64,000 nucleotides of DNA from Ancylobacter sp. IITR112 (GTDB lineage Bacteria; Pseudomonadota; Alphaproteobacteria; Rhizobiales; Xanthobacteraceae): contig NZ_JBGCUS010000001.1 of assembly GCF_041415945.1 (NCBI RefSeq), forward strand, positions 3,348,001 through 3,412,000, given 5' to 3'. The notes beneath the pieces were generated by a model. That model ran no database searches. It was not told the origin of the DNA and saw nothing but the letters and a program-made list of their open reading frames with translations. The position numbers were made by a program, and so were the translations under genes. Shown here piece by piece: positions 1-8,190 of the stretch (position 1 is its first letter; every line of letters starts with the position of its first letter).

Positions 1-560
1 TCAATGCCGCCGGGCCGCAGGCCGGCCGTGTCGCCGCCATGGCCGGCATCCCTCTCCCGGTCGAGGGCCGGAAGCGCTGCGTCTTCGTCGTCCATTGCCG
101 CACGCCGATCGAGAAGCTGCCGCTGCTGGTCGACCCCTCGGGCTTCTATATCCGCCCCGAAGGCGCCTACCAGATCTGCGGCGCGCCGCCAGCGGAGGAC
201 AACGACCCCGACGCGGACGGGGATTTCGAGGTCGACTGGTCGATCTTCGAGGAGAGCATCTGGCCGAACCTCGCCCACCGCATCCCGCCGATGGAGGAAT
301 TGAAGGTCATCCGCGCCTGGGCCGGGCATTACGAGATGAACCTGCTCGACCACAATGCGGTGATCGGCCCGCACCCGGAGGTGGCGAACTTCTACTTCGT
401 AAACGGCTTTTCCGGCCACGGCCTGCAGCAGGCCCCCGCCGCCGGCCGCGCCATCGCGGAATGGCTGGTGCAGGGACGTTCTGTCTCGCTCGATCTCGAC
501 GTGTTCTCCTATGAGCGCATCGCGGCCGGGCGCCCGCATGCGGAGCTGAACATTATCTGA
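1..560 (+). CDS. FAD-dependent oxidoreductase (DAO family), 3' part only
   Basis: C-terminal 185 residues of a gene that begins before the window; the reading frame is open from base 3. The first visible residues, NAAGPQAGRVAAMAGI, match the segment that follows the second FAD-contacting region in glycine oxidase/sarcosine oxidase-like (DAO fold) enzymes. The end, HNAVIGPHPEVANFYFVNGFSGHGLQQAPAAG written in pieces as HNAVIGPHP and NGFSGHGLQQAP, is the conserved C-terminal FAD motif with the GHG triplet. The family oxidises C-N bonds of amino acids or amines; the FOXRED1-like subgroup is the closest match by eye. Substrate cannot be told. It is followed after 10 bases by the DUF429 gene on the same strand, so the two may be co-transcribed. 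Confidence 0.8.
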   Translation, partial: NAAGPQAGRVAAMAGIPLPVEGRKRCVFVVHCRTPIEKLPLLVDPSGFYIRPEGAYQICGAPPAEDNDPDADGDFEVDWSIFEESIWPNLAHRIPPMEELKVIRAWAGHYEMNLLDHNAVIGPHPEVANFYFVNGFSGHGLQQAPAAGRAIAEWLVQGRSVSLDLDVFSYERIAAGRPHAELNII

Positions 561-570
561 GGGGGTGGGC

Positions 571-1338
571 ATGCGCGTCGCGGGGGTGGATGGCTGCAAG
601 GATCGCGGCGACGGAGCAGGCGGCTGGGTGGCGGTGATCGTCGAGCCGGACGGCGCGGCGCACGCCATCCGGCTCCGGGCGATTGCCGAGCTGTTCGAGC
701 GCCCGCTGGCGCCGCACATCGTCGCCGTGGACATGCCCATCGGCCTGCCCGAGCGGATCGAGGCCAATGGCCGTGCGCCGGAGCGGCTGGTGCGACCGGA
801 GCTGGGGCAGCGGCAGTCGAGCGTCTTTTCCATGCCCTCGCGGGCGGCGGTTTATGCCAGCGTTGACGAAACTGTCCCGGAAGCGGCGCGCTACCGCCAC
901 GCCTGCGCGGTGGCGCTCGCCACCTCGACACCGCCGCGCAAGGTCTCGCGGCAGGGCTTCGCCCTCTTCCCGCGCATTGTCGAGATCGACCGCTGGCTGC
1001 GCGCCACGCCGGCGGCGCGGGAAAAAGTCTTTGAATGCCACCCGGAGGTGAGCTTCTGGGCGATGAACAAGCGTGCGCTCGACCTGCCCAAGAAGGTGAA
1101 GGGCGTCGCCGCCGCGCCGGGGCTGGAGCTGCGGCGCCGGCTGCTGGAGAAGGAAGGCTTCCCCGCCGTGCTTGTCTCGCCGTTCAAGGCGCGCGAGCTG
1201 CATGTTGGCGAGGATGATCTCATCGACGCCTGCGCCGCGGCCTGGACGGCGGGCCGCATCGCCCGCGGCGACGCCATCAGCTTCCCCTCCCCGCCGGAGC
1301 GGGACGCCCATGGCCTGCCGGTCGCCATCTGGGCCTGA
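571..1338 (+). CDS. DUF429 domain-containing protein
   Basis: 255 residues. The N-terminus (VAGVDGCKDRGDGAGGWVAV) and the VDMPIGLPE motif near residue 57 are the hallmarks of the DUF429 family, an RNase H-like-fold family whose biochemical role is not established. The ATG at 571 is preferred over a GTG at 565 because the GAGGGGG purine run at 558-564 is then correctly spaced. The gene lies 10 bases after the oxidoreductase and is the last gene before the AT-rich promoter region of the sulfur operon. Family assignment is fairly sure; function is unknown. Confidence 0.8.
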   Translation: MRVAGVDGCKDRGDGAGGWVAVIVEPDGAAHAIRLRAIAELFERPLAPHIVAVDMPIGLPERIEANGRAPERLVRPELGQRQSSVFSMPSRAAVYASVDETVPEAARYRHACAVALATSTPPRKVSRQGFALFPRIVEIDRWLRATPAAREKVFECHPEVSFWAMNKRALDLPKKVKGVAAAPGLELRRRLLEKEGFPAVLVSPFKARELHVGEDDLIDACAAAWTAGRIARGDAISFPSPPERDAHGLPVAIWA

Positions 1339-1365
1339 CACCGCGCAATTAACACCTCCTTTACG

Positions 1366-1492
1366 TTAATATTGCAGCGTCAGAGCAGAGTCGGCCGGCT
1401 TATTACACGTCATTTTTGTGCATTTATTTCTTTTGTACGTTCTAAATTGGTGTGATAGAAAAATACCCCGACTGATATGAGGATTTAGCGCA
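1366..1492 (+). promoter_or_regulatory. AT-rich control region of the cysI operon
   Basis: The 154 bases between the DUF429 gene and the DUF2849 start are far richer in A and T than their surroundings. They contain TTAATATTG at 1366-1374 and, further down, TTCTAAATTGGTGTGAT around 1439-1455. Related words (TTCTATTAATTCGGTAGAT and TTAATATTG) recur at 6024-6051 before the sulfate-binding protein gene. I infer that promoter and regulator sites for the sulfur operon lie here. No exact -35/-10 pair stands out, and the regulator (a CysB-like LysR protein or another) cannot be named. Confidence 0.45.
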
Positions 1493-1801
1493 ATGGCCGC
1501 GCCGCAGCAGCAGAAACTGAAGGTCAACGGGCCCGTCGCCGTCACCGCCAACCGTCTCACCGACGGCGCCGTGGTGTGGCGCACGCGCGACGGCGGCTGG
1601 TCGGTGGCGCTGGCGGATGCCGCCGTCGTCACCACCGCCGAGGCCGCGCTCGCTTTGCTGGCGGAGGCCGGCAAGCGCGATCTCGACGCCGTCGGCCCCT
1701 ATGTCGCCCCGGTGATCGTCGGCGCGGATGGCGCGCTCGCCCCGGGCAATCTGCGCGAGCGCATCCGCGTCGCCGGCCCGACCTTCGAACTGCCCCACTG
1801 A
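1493..1801 (+). CDS. DUF2849 domain-containing protein
   Basis: 102 residues, first gene of the sulfite reduction operon. Small soluble protein with the DUF2849 pattern (N-terminal basic KVNGPVAVTANRLTDGAVVWRT, then DGGWSV and a C-terminal AGPTFELPH). In alphaproteobacteria this family lies directly before the cysI-type sulfite reductase gene, as it does here with a 21-base gap. A role in siroheme-dependent sulfite reduction is inferred from that neighbourhood; no catalytic motif is visible. An ATG at 1493 opens the frame after a weak GAGGATTTAG ribosome site. Confidence 0.8.
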   Translation: MAAPQQQKLKVNGPVAVTANRLTDGAVVWRTRDGGWSVALADAAVVTTAEAALALLAEAGKRDLDAVGPYVAPVIVGADGALAPGNLRERIRVAGPTFELPH

Positions 1802-1822
1802 CGCACAAGGCCGACCCCGCCC

Positions 1823-3478
1823 ATGTATGCCTATGATGAATTCGACCGCGCCTTTCTGGCCGAACGTGTCGCCGAGTTCCGCGACCAGGTCGGCCGGCGC
1901 CTCTCCGGCGCGCTGTCGGAAGACGAGTTCAAGCCGCTGCGGCTGATGAACGGCGTCTATCTCCAGTTGCATGCCTATATGCTGCGGATCGCCATTCCCT
2001 ATGGCACGCTGAGCGCCACTCAGATGCGCCGCATGGCCCATGTCGCCCGCACCTATGATCGCGGCTACGGTCATTTCACCACCCGGCAGAACATCCAGTT
2101 CAACTGGATCAAGCTGGAAGAACTCCCCGAGGCGATGGCCTCGCTGGCGGAAGTCGGCGTCCACGGCATCCAGACCTCGGGCAATTGCATCCGCAACGTC
2201 ACCACCGACCAGTGGGCCGCCGCGACGCCGGAAGAATGCGACGACCCCCGCATCTGGGCGGAAATCCTGCGGCAATATTCGACCCTGCACCCGGAATTCA
2301 CCTACCTCCCGCGCAAGTTCAAGATCGCCATCACCGCCGCCGGCCATGACCGCGCGGCGATCAAGGTGCACGATGTCGGCCTGCGCCTGCACCGCAATTC
2401 TGAGGGCGAACTCGGCTTCGAGGTGCTGGTCGGCGGCGGGCTCGGCCGCACGCCGTTCGTCGGCAAGTCGATCCGGCCGTTCCTGCCGGCGCGCGAGCTG
2501 CTGAGCTACATCGAAGCCATCATGCGCGTGTACAACCAGTACGGGCGCCGCGATAACATCTACAAGGCGCGCATCAAGATCCTGGTGCACGAGATCGGCG
2601 CCGAGGAATTCTCCAAGGCGGTCGAAGCGGAATGGGCGGCGATCCGCGACGGCGCGCTGCACCTCACCGACGAGATGATCGCCGACATCCGCGCCCGCTT
2701 CATCTATCCCGCCTTCGCGGCGCTGGAAAATGAGCCGGCTATTCTCACCGAGGCGCTGAAGGATGCGCGCTTTTCCACCTGGCACCGCAATTCCGTGCAG
2801 GCGCACAAGGTGCCGGGCTATTCCATCGTCACCATCTCGCTGAAGCCGGTCGGCGCCCCTCCCGGCGATGCCACGGCCGACCAGATGGACGTGGTCGCCG
2901 ACCTCGCCGAGCGCTTCGGCTTCAACGAGATCCGCGTCGGCCATGAGCAGAATCTGTGCCTGCCCCATGTGGCGCAGAAAGACCTGCCGGCGCTGTGGGC
3001 GGCGCTCGAGGCCGCCGGCCTCGCCACGCCGAATGTCAATCTCGTCAACGACATCATCGCCTGCCCGGGGCTGGATTACTGCGCGCTGGCCAATGCCCGC
3101 GCCATTCCCGTGGCGCAGGAAATCGCCAAGCGCTTCGCCGATCTCGACCGCGCGCGCGGCGTCGGCCGGCTGCACATCAATATCTCCGGCTGCATCAATG
3201 CCTGCGGCCACCACCATGTCGGCCATATCGGCATTCTCGGCGTGGAGAAGAACGGCCAGGAATTCTACCAGATCACGCTGGGCGGGCGCGCCGACGAGCA
3301 CGCCCAGCTCGGCACGCTGCTCGGCCCGGCGGTCTCCTATGAACAGGTGCCCGGCCTCATCGAGGATGTGGTCGACACCTATATGGAGCTGCGCGCCGGC
3401 CCGCAGGAACTGTTCATCGACACCGTCGCCCGCCTCGGCGTCGAGCCGTTCAAGGAGCGCGTCTATGCCTCTCATTGA
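1823..3478 (+). CDS. cysI: Sulfite reductase hemoprotein, nitrite/sulfite reductase family
   Basis: 551 residues, about the usual length of single-chain siroheme sulfite reductases. It reduces sulfite to sulfide with six electrons in cysteine synthesis. Two ferredoxin-like halves and two siroheme-[4Fe-4S] domains are expected. The cluster ligands are visible as C-x5-C at Cys414/Cys420 (ACPGLDYC) and C-x3-C at Cys457/Cys461 (SGCINACGHH). No flavoprotein subunit (cysJ) is nearby, so electrons probably come from ferredoxin or an unlinked reductase. The 3' end overlaps the DUF934 gene by 14 bases. Context with APS reductase favours sulfite over nitrite as substrate. Confidence 0.92.
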   Translation: MYAYDEFDRAFLAERVAEFRDQVGRRLSGALSEDEFKPLRLMNGVYLQLHAYMLRIAIPYGTLSATQMRRMAHVARTYDRGYGHFTTRQNIQFNWIKLEELPEAMASLAEVGVHGIQTSGNCIRNVTTDQWAAATPEECDDPRIWAEILRQYSTLHPEFTYLPRKFKIAITAAGHDRAAIKVHDVGLRLHRNSEGELGFEVLVGGGLGRTPFVGKSIRPFLPARELLSYIEAIMRVYNQYGRRDNIYKARIKILVHEIGAEEFSKAVEAEWAAIRDGALHLTDEMIADIRARFIYPAFAALENEPAILTEALKDARFSTWHRNSVQAHKVPGYSIVTISLKPVGAPPGDATADQMDVVADLAERFGFNEIRVGHEQNLCLPHVAQKDLPALWAALEAAGLATPNVNLVNDIIACPGLDYCALANARAIPVAQEIAKRFADLDRARGVGRLHINISGCINACGHHHVGHIGILGVEKNGQEFYQITLGGRADEHAQLGTLLGPAVSYEQVPGLIEDVVDTYMELRAGPQELFIDTVARLGVEPFKERVYASH

Positions 3479-3977
3479 AAAGGGCGAGATCGTCGCCGAC
3501 GCCTATCTCCGCGTGGCGGATGAGGACGCGCTGCCCGAAGGCGCGGCGGTGCTCATCGGCATCGACCGCTTCCTGAAAGAGGCGGAGACGCTGAAGGGTC
3601 GGCAGGCGCCTGTCGGCGTGATCTGGCCGAACAACCGGCCGATCGCCGAGATCGAACCCTATCTCGGCCAGCTCTCGCTCATCGCGCTGAACTTCCCCAC
3701 CTTCCGCGACGGCCGCGCCTATAGCCAGGCCCGGCTGCTGCGCGAACGGCTCGGCTGGAAGGGGCCGCTGCGCGCCATCGGCAATGTGCTGCGCGACCAG
3801 TTCCTGCTGATGGAGCGCTCCGGCTTCGACCAGATCGACGCGGTGAAGGAAGCCGACGCCGAGGCCTTCGACGAGGCCACCCACCGCTATACCGTGTTCT
3901 ATCAGCCGGCTACCGATCAGCGCCCCAGCCTTCTGCGCCAGCGCCTCGGCCGCACGGTTTCGGGAGTGCGCACATGA
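3465..3977 (+). CDS. DUF934 domain-containing protein
   Basis: 170 residues. The start at 3465 (MPLIEKGEIV) lies inside the cysI 3' end, and the stop overlaps the cysH start by 4 bases, so the three genes are translationally coupled. The sequence contains the DUF934 core (IALNFPTFRDGRAYSQARLLRE, seen as FPTFRDGRAYSQARLLR, then GNVLRDQF). The family is known almost only from this position between sulfite reductase and APS/PAPS reductase genes; it is often called an oxidoreductase probably involved in sulfite reduction. The exact reaction is unknown. Confidence 0.88.
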   Translation: MPLIEKGEIVADAYLRVADEDALPEGAAVLIGIDRFLKEAETLKGRQAPVGVIWPNNRPIAEIEPYLGQLSLIALNFPTFRDGRAYSQARLLRERLGWKGPLRAIGNVLRDQFLLMERSGFDQIDAVKEADAEAFDEATHRYTVFYQPATDQRPSLLRQRLGRTVSGVRT

Positions 3978-4717
3978 GCTTCCAGCGTTCCGGCGCCGAT
4001 TTCACCCCTGCCACACCGTGCACGGACGAGGTGGGCGGGCTGGCCTGCGCGCTCGCCGATGCCGGGCCGGAGGAAATCATCGCCACCGCCCTGCGCACGC
4101 TCGGCCCCGGCCGGCTGTGCCTCGTCTCCTCCTTCGGCACCGAATCCGCCGTGCTGCTGGCCTATGCCGCCAAGGTCGACCGCTCGATCCCGGTGGTGTT
4201 CCTCGATACCGGATTCCTGTTCGAGGAGACGCTTTCCTATCGCGACGCACTCACCGCCCAGCTCGGCCTCACCGATGTGCGCAGCATCCAGCCCGACGCG
4301 GCACGGGTGGCGGCGCTCGATGCCGACCGCGACCTCTGGTTCTCGGATCCCGATGCCTGCTGCCGCATCCGCAAGGTGGAGCCCCTCGCCCGCGCGCTTG
4401 CCGGCTTCGACGGCTGGCTCAATGGGCGCAAGCGCTATCAGGGCGGCCTGCGCGCCGCCATTCCGGCGGTGGAACGCGACGGCGCGCGGCTGAAGTTCAA
4501 CCCGCTGGTCAATCTCGACCGCGCCGCCGTGGAAGCCGCGCAGCGCGATTTCAACCTGCCGGACCATCCGATGCTGGCCAAGGGCTTCACCTCGGTCGGC
4601 TGCATGCCCTGCACCAGCCGCGCGGCGGCGGGTGAAGACGCCCGCGCCGGCCGCTGGCGCGGCAAGGGCAAGACCGAGTGCGGCATCCACACGCTGCTCA
4701 ACACCGTCAGCGCCTGA
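3974..4717 (+). CDS. cysH: Adenylyl-sulfate (APS) reductase, thioredoxin-dependent
   Basis: 247 residues. It reduces activated sulfate to sulfite. The PP-loop-type nucleotide site is SSFGTESAV (52-60) and the catalytic Cys236 is in the C-terminal KTECGIH motif. The pairs Cys129-Cys130 and Cys210-x2-Cys213 are the four ligands of the [4Fe-4S] cluster that marks APS-using enzymes; PAPS reductases of the enterobacterial type lack them. This enzyme should therefore act on APS directly, with no APS kinase step. Last gene of the operon; a palindrome array follows 26 bases after the stop. Confidence 0.93.
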   Translation: MSFQRSGADFTPATPCTDEVGGLACALADAGPEEIIATALRTLGPGRLCLVSSFGTESAVLLAYAAKVDRSIPVVFLDTGFLFEETLSYRDALTAQLGLTDVRSIQPDAARVAALDADRDLWFSDPDACCRIRKVEPLARALAGFDGWLNGRKRYQGGLRAAIPAVERDGARLKFNPLVNLDRAAVEAAQRDFNLPDHPMLAKGFTSVGCMPCTSRAAAGEDARAGRWRGKGKTECGIHTLLNTVSA

Positions 4718-4743
4718 ACGATCGCGCGCGACGACTTCACGCG

Positions 4744-5943
4744 CCCTCATCCCCGGGCTTGACCCGGGGACCCAGCCTTCCCCGCCACCCCACACTGCGC
4801 GGAACCTCTCACCCGCTGAGGCCGAGTTCGTCGGCGCCCGGCCCCTGGGTGCCCGGGTCAAGCCCGGGCATGAGGGAAGGGGGAAGCCGCCCAGCAGCCT
4901 AATGCAGCGACTGGCCGGTCCTGCCCGTCCATGCTCCCCAAAAGCTCGGCGCTCGGCGCGCGCCGTATCCCTACCCCCTCATCCCCGGGCTTGACCCGGG
5001 GACCCAGCCTTCCCCCGCCCCCCGACACTGCGCGGAACCTCTCTCCCCGCTGAGGCCGAGTTCGTCGGCGTCCGGCCCCTGGGTGCCCGGGTCAAGCCCG
5101 GGCATGAGGGAAGGGGGAAGCCGCCCAGCAACCTAATGCAGCGACTGGACCGCCCCTGCCCGTCCATGCTCCCCAAAAGCTCGGCGCTCGGCGCGCGCCG
5201 TATCCCTACCCCCTCATCCCCGGGCTTGACCCGGGGACCCAACCCCCGCGCCCCCGGGCACCGCGCGCGCTCCATCTTTCCCCCCTCATCCCCGGGCTTG
5301 ACCCGGGGACCCAGCCTCTCGCACCGCCGCCCGACACTGCGCGGAACCTCTCACCCGCTGAGGCCGAGTTCGTCGGCGCCCGGCCTCTGGGTGCCCGGGT
5401 CAAGCCCGGGCACGAGGGAAGGGGGAAGCCGCCCAGCAGCCTAATGCAGCGGCTGGCCGGTCCTGCCCGTCCATGCTCCCCAAAAGCTCGGCGCTCGGCG
5501 CGCGCCGTATCCCTACCCCCTCATCCCCGGGCTTGACCCGGGGACCCAGCCTTCCCCCGCCCCCCGACACTGCGCGGAACCTCTCACCCGCTGAGGCCGA
5601 GTTCGTCGGCGCCCGGCCTCTGGGTGCCCGGGTCAAGCCCGGGCACGAGGGAAGGGGGAAGCCGCCCAGCAGCCTAATGCAGCGGCTGGCCGGTCCTGCC
5701 CGTCCATGCTCCCCAAAAGCTCGGCGCTCGGCGCACGCCGTATCCCTACCCCCTCATCCCCGGGCTTGACCCGGGGATCCAGCCTTCCCCCGCCACCCGA
5801 CACTGCGCGTGCCGTCTTCACGCCCCCTCATCCCCGGGCTTGACCCGAGGATCCAGCCTCTCCCGCCGCCGCCGGCTGGCCCGTAGCCCCGCCCTGCTTC
5901 ACGCCCGGCCTCTGGGTGCCCGGGTCAAGCCCGGGCATGAGGG
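4744..5943. repeat. Mosaic array of paired palindromic elements (BIME/REP-like)
   Basis: Non-coding block between cysH and the sulfate-binding protein gene. Forward palindromes (TCCCCGGG-CTTGA-CCCGGGGA) begin, with their CCCTCA lead, at 4744, 4976, 5211, 5283, 5518, 5751 and 5825. Opposite-orientation palindromes (TGCCCGGG-TCAAG-CCCGGGCA) lie near 4850, 5091, 5391, 5630 and 5920. Four full composite units (4744-4975, 4976-5210, 5283-5517, 5518-5750) are 232, 235, 235 and 233 bases long and nearly identical; 5211-5282, 5751-5824 and 5825-5943 are short or partial. Each full unit is forward palindrome, spacer, inverse palindrome, then a shared tail containing CCCCAAAAGCTCGGCGCTCG. No spacer diversity like CRISPR, no protein gene, no transposase. 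Confidence 0.9.
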
Positions 5944-6019
5944 CAGCGTGGGTTCTCCGCGCGCAATTTCCGCGCCGCGCCGCGCGCGCCCGGTCAGGCC
6001 GCCCCCTCCCTCCTCGCCC

Positions 6020-6060
6020 TATTTTCTATTAATTCGGTAGATTTAATATTGACCCTCGGG
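6020..6060 (+). promoter_or_regulatory. AT-rich control region before the sulfate-binding protein gene
   Basis: A sharp AT-rich island in otherwise GC-rich DNA, containing TTCTATTAATTCGGTAGAT and TTAATATTG (6043-6051). The same words in similar order occur upstream of the cysI operon, which suggests one sulfur-responsive regulator for both units. Position 66-100 bases before the start codon fits a promoter or operator. The regulator is not identifiable by eye. Confidence 0.45.
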
Positions 6061-6125
6061 CGCCAGCATGAAAACGTCTGGTCATGATCGTCATTCGCGC
6101 CACGGCGCTGCCAGGGAGATCCGCC

Positions 6126-7148
6126 ATGTCCTTGCATTTCCGGCGCGCGGCCGCCGCCGCGCTCATCGCCGCGCTCACCGCGCCGCTTGCCGTCGCCCCG
6201 GCCGCCCGCGCCGCCGACGTGACGCTGCTCAACGTCTCCTACGACCCCACGCGCGAACTCTATTCCCAGTTCAACAAGCTGTTCGCCGAGCACTACAAGG
6301 CGGAAACCGGCAAGAGCGTGGAGATCAAGACCTCGCATGGCGGCTCGGGCAAGCAGGCCCGCTCGGTGATCGACGGGCTGGACGCCGATGTCGTCACCCT
6401 GGCGCTGGCCTATGACATCGACGCCATCGCCGATAAGGGCTTCCTGGCGCAGGACTGGCAGAAGCGCCTGCCGGACAACGCCTCGCCCTACACCTCGACC
6501 ATCGTGTTCCTGGTGCGCAAGGGCAATCCGAAGGGCATCAAGGACTGGAACGACCTGGTGAAGCCGGGCGTGCAGGTCATCACCCCCAACCCGAAGACCT
6601 CGGGCGGCGCGCGCTGGAACTACCTCGCCGCCTGGGCCTATGCGCTGAAGCACAATGGCGGCGACGAGGCCAAGGCGAAGGAATTCGTCGGCGAGATCTA
6701 CAAGCACGTCCCGGTGCTGGACACCGGTGCGCGCGGCTCCACCGTCACCTTCACCGAGCGCGGCGTCGGCGACGTGCTGCTCGCCTGGGAGAACGAGGCC
6801 TTCCTGTCGAAGAAGGAATTCGGCGACGACAAGTTCGACATCGTCGTGCCCTCGCTCTCCATCCTCGCCGAACCGCCGGTGGCGGTGGTCGACAAGAACG
6901 TCGAGCGCAAGGGCACGCGCGACGTCGCCGAGGCCTATCTGAAGCTGCTCTACTCCAAGGAAGGCCAGAAGCTGGCGGCGGAGAACTTCTATCGCCCGCG
7001 CGACCCCGAGATCGCCAAGGCCTATGCGAACGTGTTTCCCAAGGTGGAACTCGTGACCATCGACGACCCGGCCTTCGGCGGCTGGCGCAAGGCGCAGAAG
7101 ACCCACTTCTCCGATGGCGGCGTGTTCGACCAGATCTATTCCAACTGA
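6126..7148 (+). CDS. Sulfate ABC transporter, periplasmic sulfate-binding protein
   Basis: 340 residues from the ATG at 6126, preferred over one at 6084 because an AGGGAG site precedes it and the protein then begins with a clean signal peptide (basic MSLHFRR, Ala/Leu core, cut near ARA-ADV). The mature part begins [16 protein letters not shown], characteristic of the Sbp/CysP family; [15 protein letters not shown] and the [18 protein letters not shown] motif contribute sulfate and anion contacts. It delivers sulfate or thiosulfate to the CysTW permease encoded next. Family length is typical. Sbp and CysP cannot be separated with confidence by eye. Confidence 0.93.
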   Translation: MSLHFRRAAAAALIAALTAPLAVAPAARAADVTLLNVSYDPTRELYSQFNKLFAEHYKAETGKSVEIKTSHGGSGKQARSVIDGLDADVVTLALAYDIDAIADKGFLAQDWQKRLPDNASPYTSTIVFLVRKGNPKGIKDWNDLVKPGVQVITPNPKTSGGARWNYLAAWAYALKHNGGDEAKAKEFVGEIYKHVPVLDTGARGSTVTFTERGVGDVLLAWENEAFLSKKEFGDDKFDIVVPSLSILAEPPVAVVDKNVERKGTRDVAEAYLKLLYSKEGQKLAAENFYRPRDPEIAKAYANVFPKVELVTIDDPAFGGWRKAQKTHFSDGGVFDQIYSN

Positions 7149-7248
7149 GGCGGGCCGGCGGGGTCGGTCGCATCGGGCTCGAACGGTCCGATCGGTCTCA
7201 CTGTCCACCTCATCGGCCTCATCGGCCACCGCTTTCGACCCCTCTCCG

Positions 7249-7270
7249 GGCCGTGCCGCAAGGCACGGCC
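7249..7270 (+). promoter_or_regulatory. Perfect 9-bp stem-loop with GCAA tetraloop
   Basis: GGCCGTGCC (7249-7257) and GGCACGGCC (7262-7270) pair perfectly around a GCAA (GNRA-type) loop, 33 bases before the cysT start. No U-run follows, so it is not a classic terminator. By analogy with malE-malF type intergenic hairpins it may stabilise the upstream binding-protein mRNA or limit read-through to the permeases. Structure is seen; role is inferred. Confidence 0.5.
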
Positions 7271-7302
7271 TTCGCCGTGACCACCCCTCCCGGAGCACCG
7301 CC

Positions 7303-8190
7303 GTGAACGAGACGACGCTGGACCGCACCACCCTTGTCGGCACCGCCCCGCCGCCCCGCGCCGGGCGGGCGCGAAGCGTCGTTCCCGGCTTCGGCCTCAC
7401 GCTGGGGCTCACTTTGCTCTGGCTGTCTCTGGTGGTGCTGATCCCGCTGGCGGCGCTGTTCCTGAAGACGGCGGAACTGCCGCCCGAGCGCATCTTCGCC
7501 ATTCTCACCGCGCCCAGGACATTGAACGCGCTGAAGATTTCCTTCGGGCTCGCGCTGGCGGCGGCCAGCATCAACCTTGTGCTCGGCGCGCTCGTGGTGT
7601 GGGCGCTGGTGCGCTACGACTTCCCCGGAAGGCGGGTGCTCGACGCGCTGATCGACATTCCCTTCGCCCTGCCGACCGCAGTGGCCGGCATCGCGCTGAC
7701 CTCGCTCTACGCCGAGAATGGCTGGATTGGCGGGCTGCTGGCGCCGTTCGGCATCAAGGTCGCGTTCACGCCGCTCGGCATATTAATCGCGTTGATTTTC
7801 ATAGGCTTGCCCTTCGTGGTGCGTACGGTCCAGCCGGTGCTGGAAGACCTCGATCACGATCTTGAGGAAGCCGCCGCCACGCTCGGCGCCGGGCGCTGGA
7901 CCACGATCCGCCGCGTCATCGCCCCGGCGGTGCTGCCGGCCTTCCTCACCGGCTTCGCCCTCGCCTTCGCCCGCGCGGTAGGTGAATACGGCTCGGTGAT
8001 CTTCATCGCCGGCAACCTGCCCAATGTGTCGGAGATCGCGCCGCTTCTCATCGTCATAAGGCTGGAAGAATTCCGCTACGCGGACGCGACCGCGATTGCG
8101 GCGACGATGCTGGTGGCGTCTTTCCTTTTGCTCTTTGTGGTCAATGGCTTGCAGCGCTGGTCGCAGAGCCGCACCGGGAGGCTGGCATGA
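7303..8190 (+). CDS. cysT: Sulfate ABC transporter permease CysT (CysU)
   Basis: 295 residues from GTG at 7303; the open frame extends further up, but the upstream residues are low-complexity and the GGAG at 7292 fits this start. Inner-membrane protein with about six hydrophobic segments. The EAA loop is visible in the cytoplasmic segment EDLDHDLEEAAATLGAGRW, the docking site for the transporter ATPase. Pairs with CysW to form the pore. Stop codon overlaps the cysW start (ATGA). Confidence 0.92.
   Translation: MNETTLDRTTLVGTAPPPRAGRARSVVPGFGLTLGLTLLWLSLVVLIPLAALFLKTAELPPERIFAILTAPRTLNALKISFGLALAAASINLVLGALVVWALVRYDFPGRRVLDALIDIPFALPTAVAGIALTSLYAENGWIGGLLAPFGIKVAFTPLGILIALIFIGLPFVVRTVQPVLEDLDHDLEEAAATLGAGRWTTIRRVIAPAVLPAFLTGFALAFARAVGEYGSVIFIAGNLPNVSEIAPLLIVIRLEEFRYADATAIAATMLVASFLLLFVVNGLQRWSQSRTGRLA

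Noticed and set aside
5136..5769. Short open frames inside the palindrome array, with the repeated peptide SSPGLTRGPS
   Set aside because: They arise from translating the repeated palindromes on either strand; no ribosome sites and no conservation beyond the DNA repeat.
4744..5943. The repeat block as a CRISPR array
   Set aside because: Units are over 230 bases, spacers are near-identical rather than unique, and no cas gene is near.
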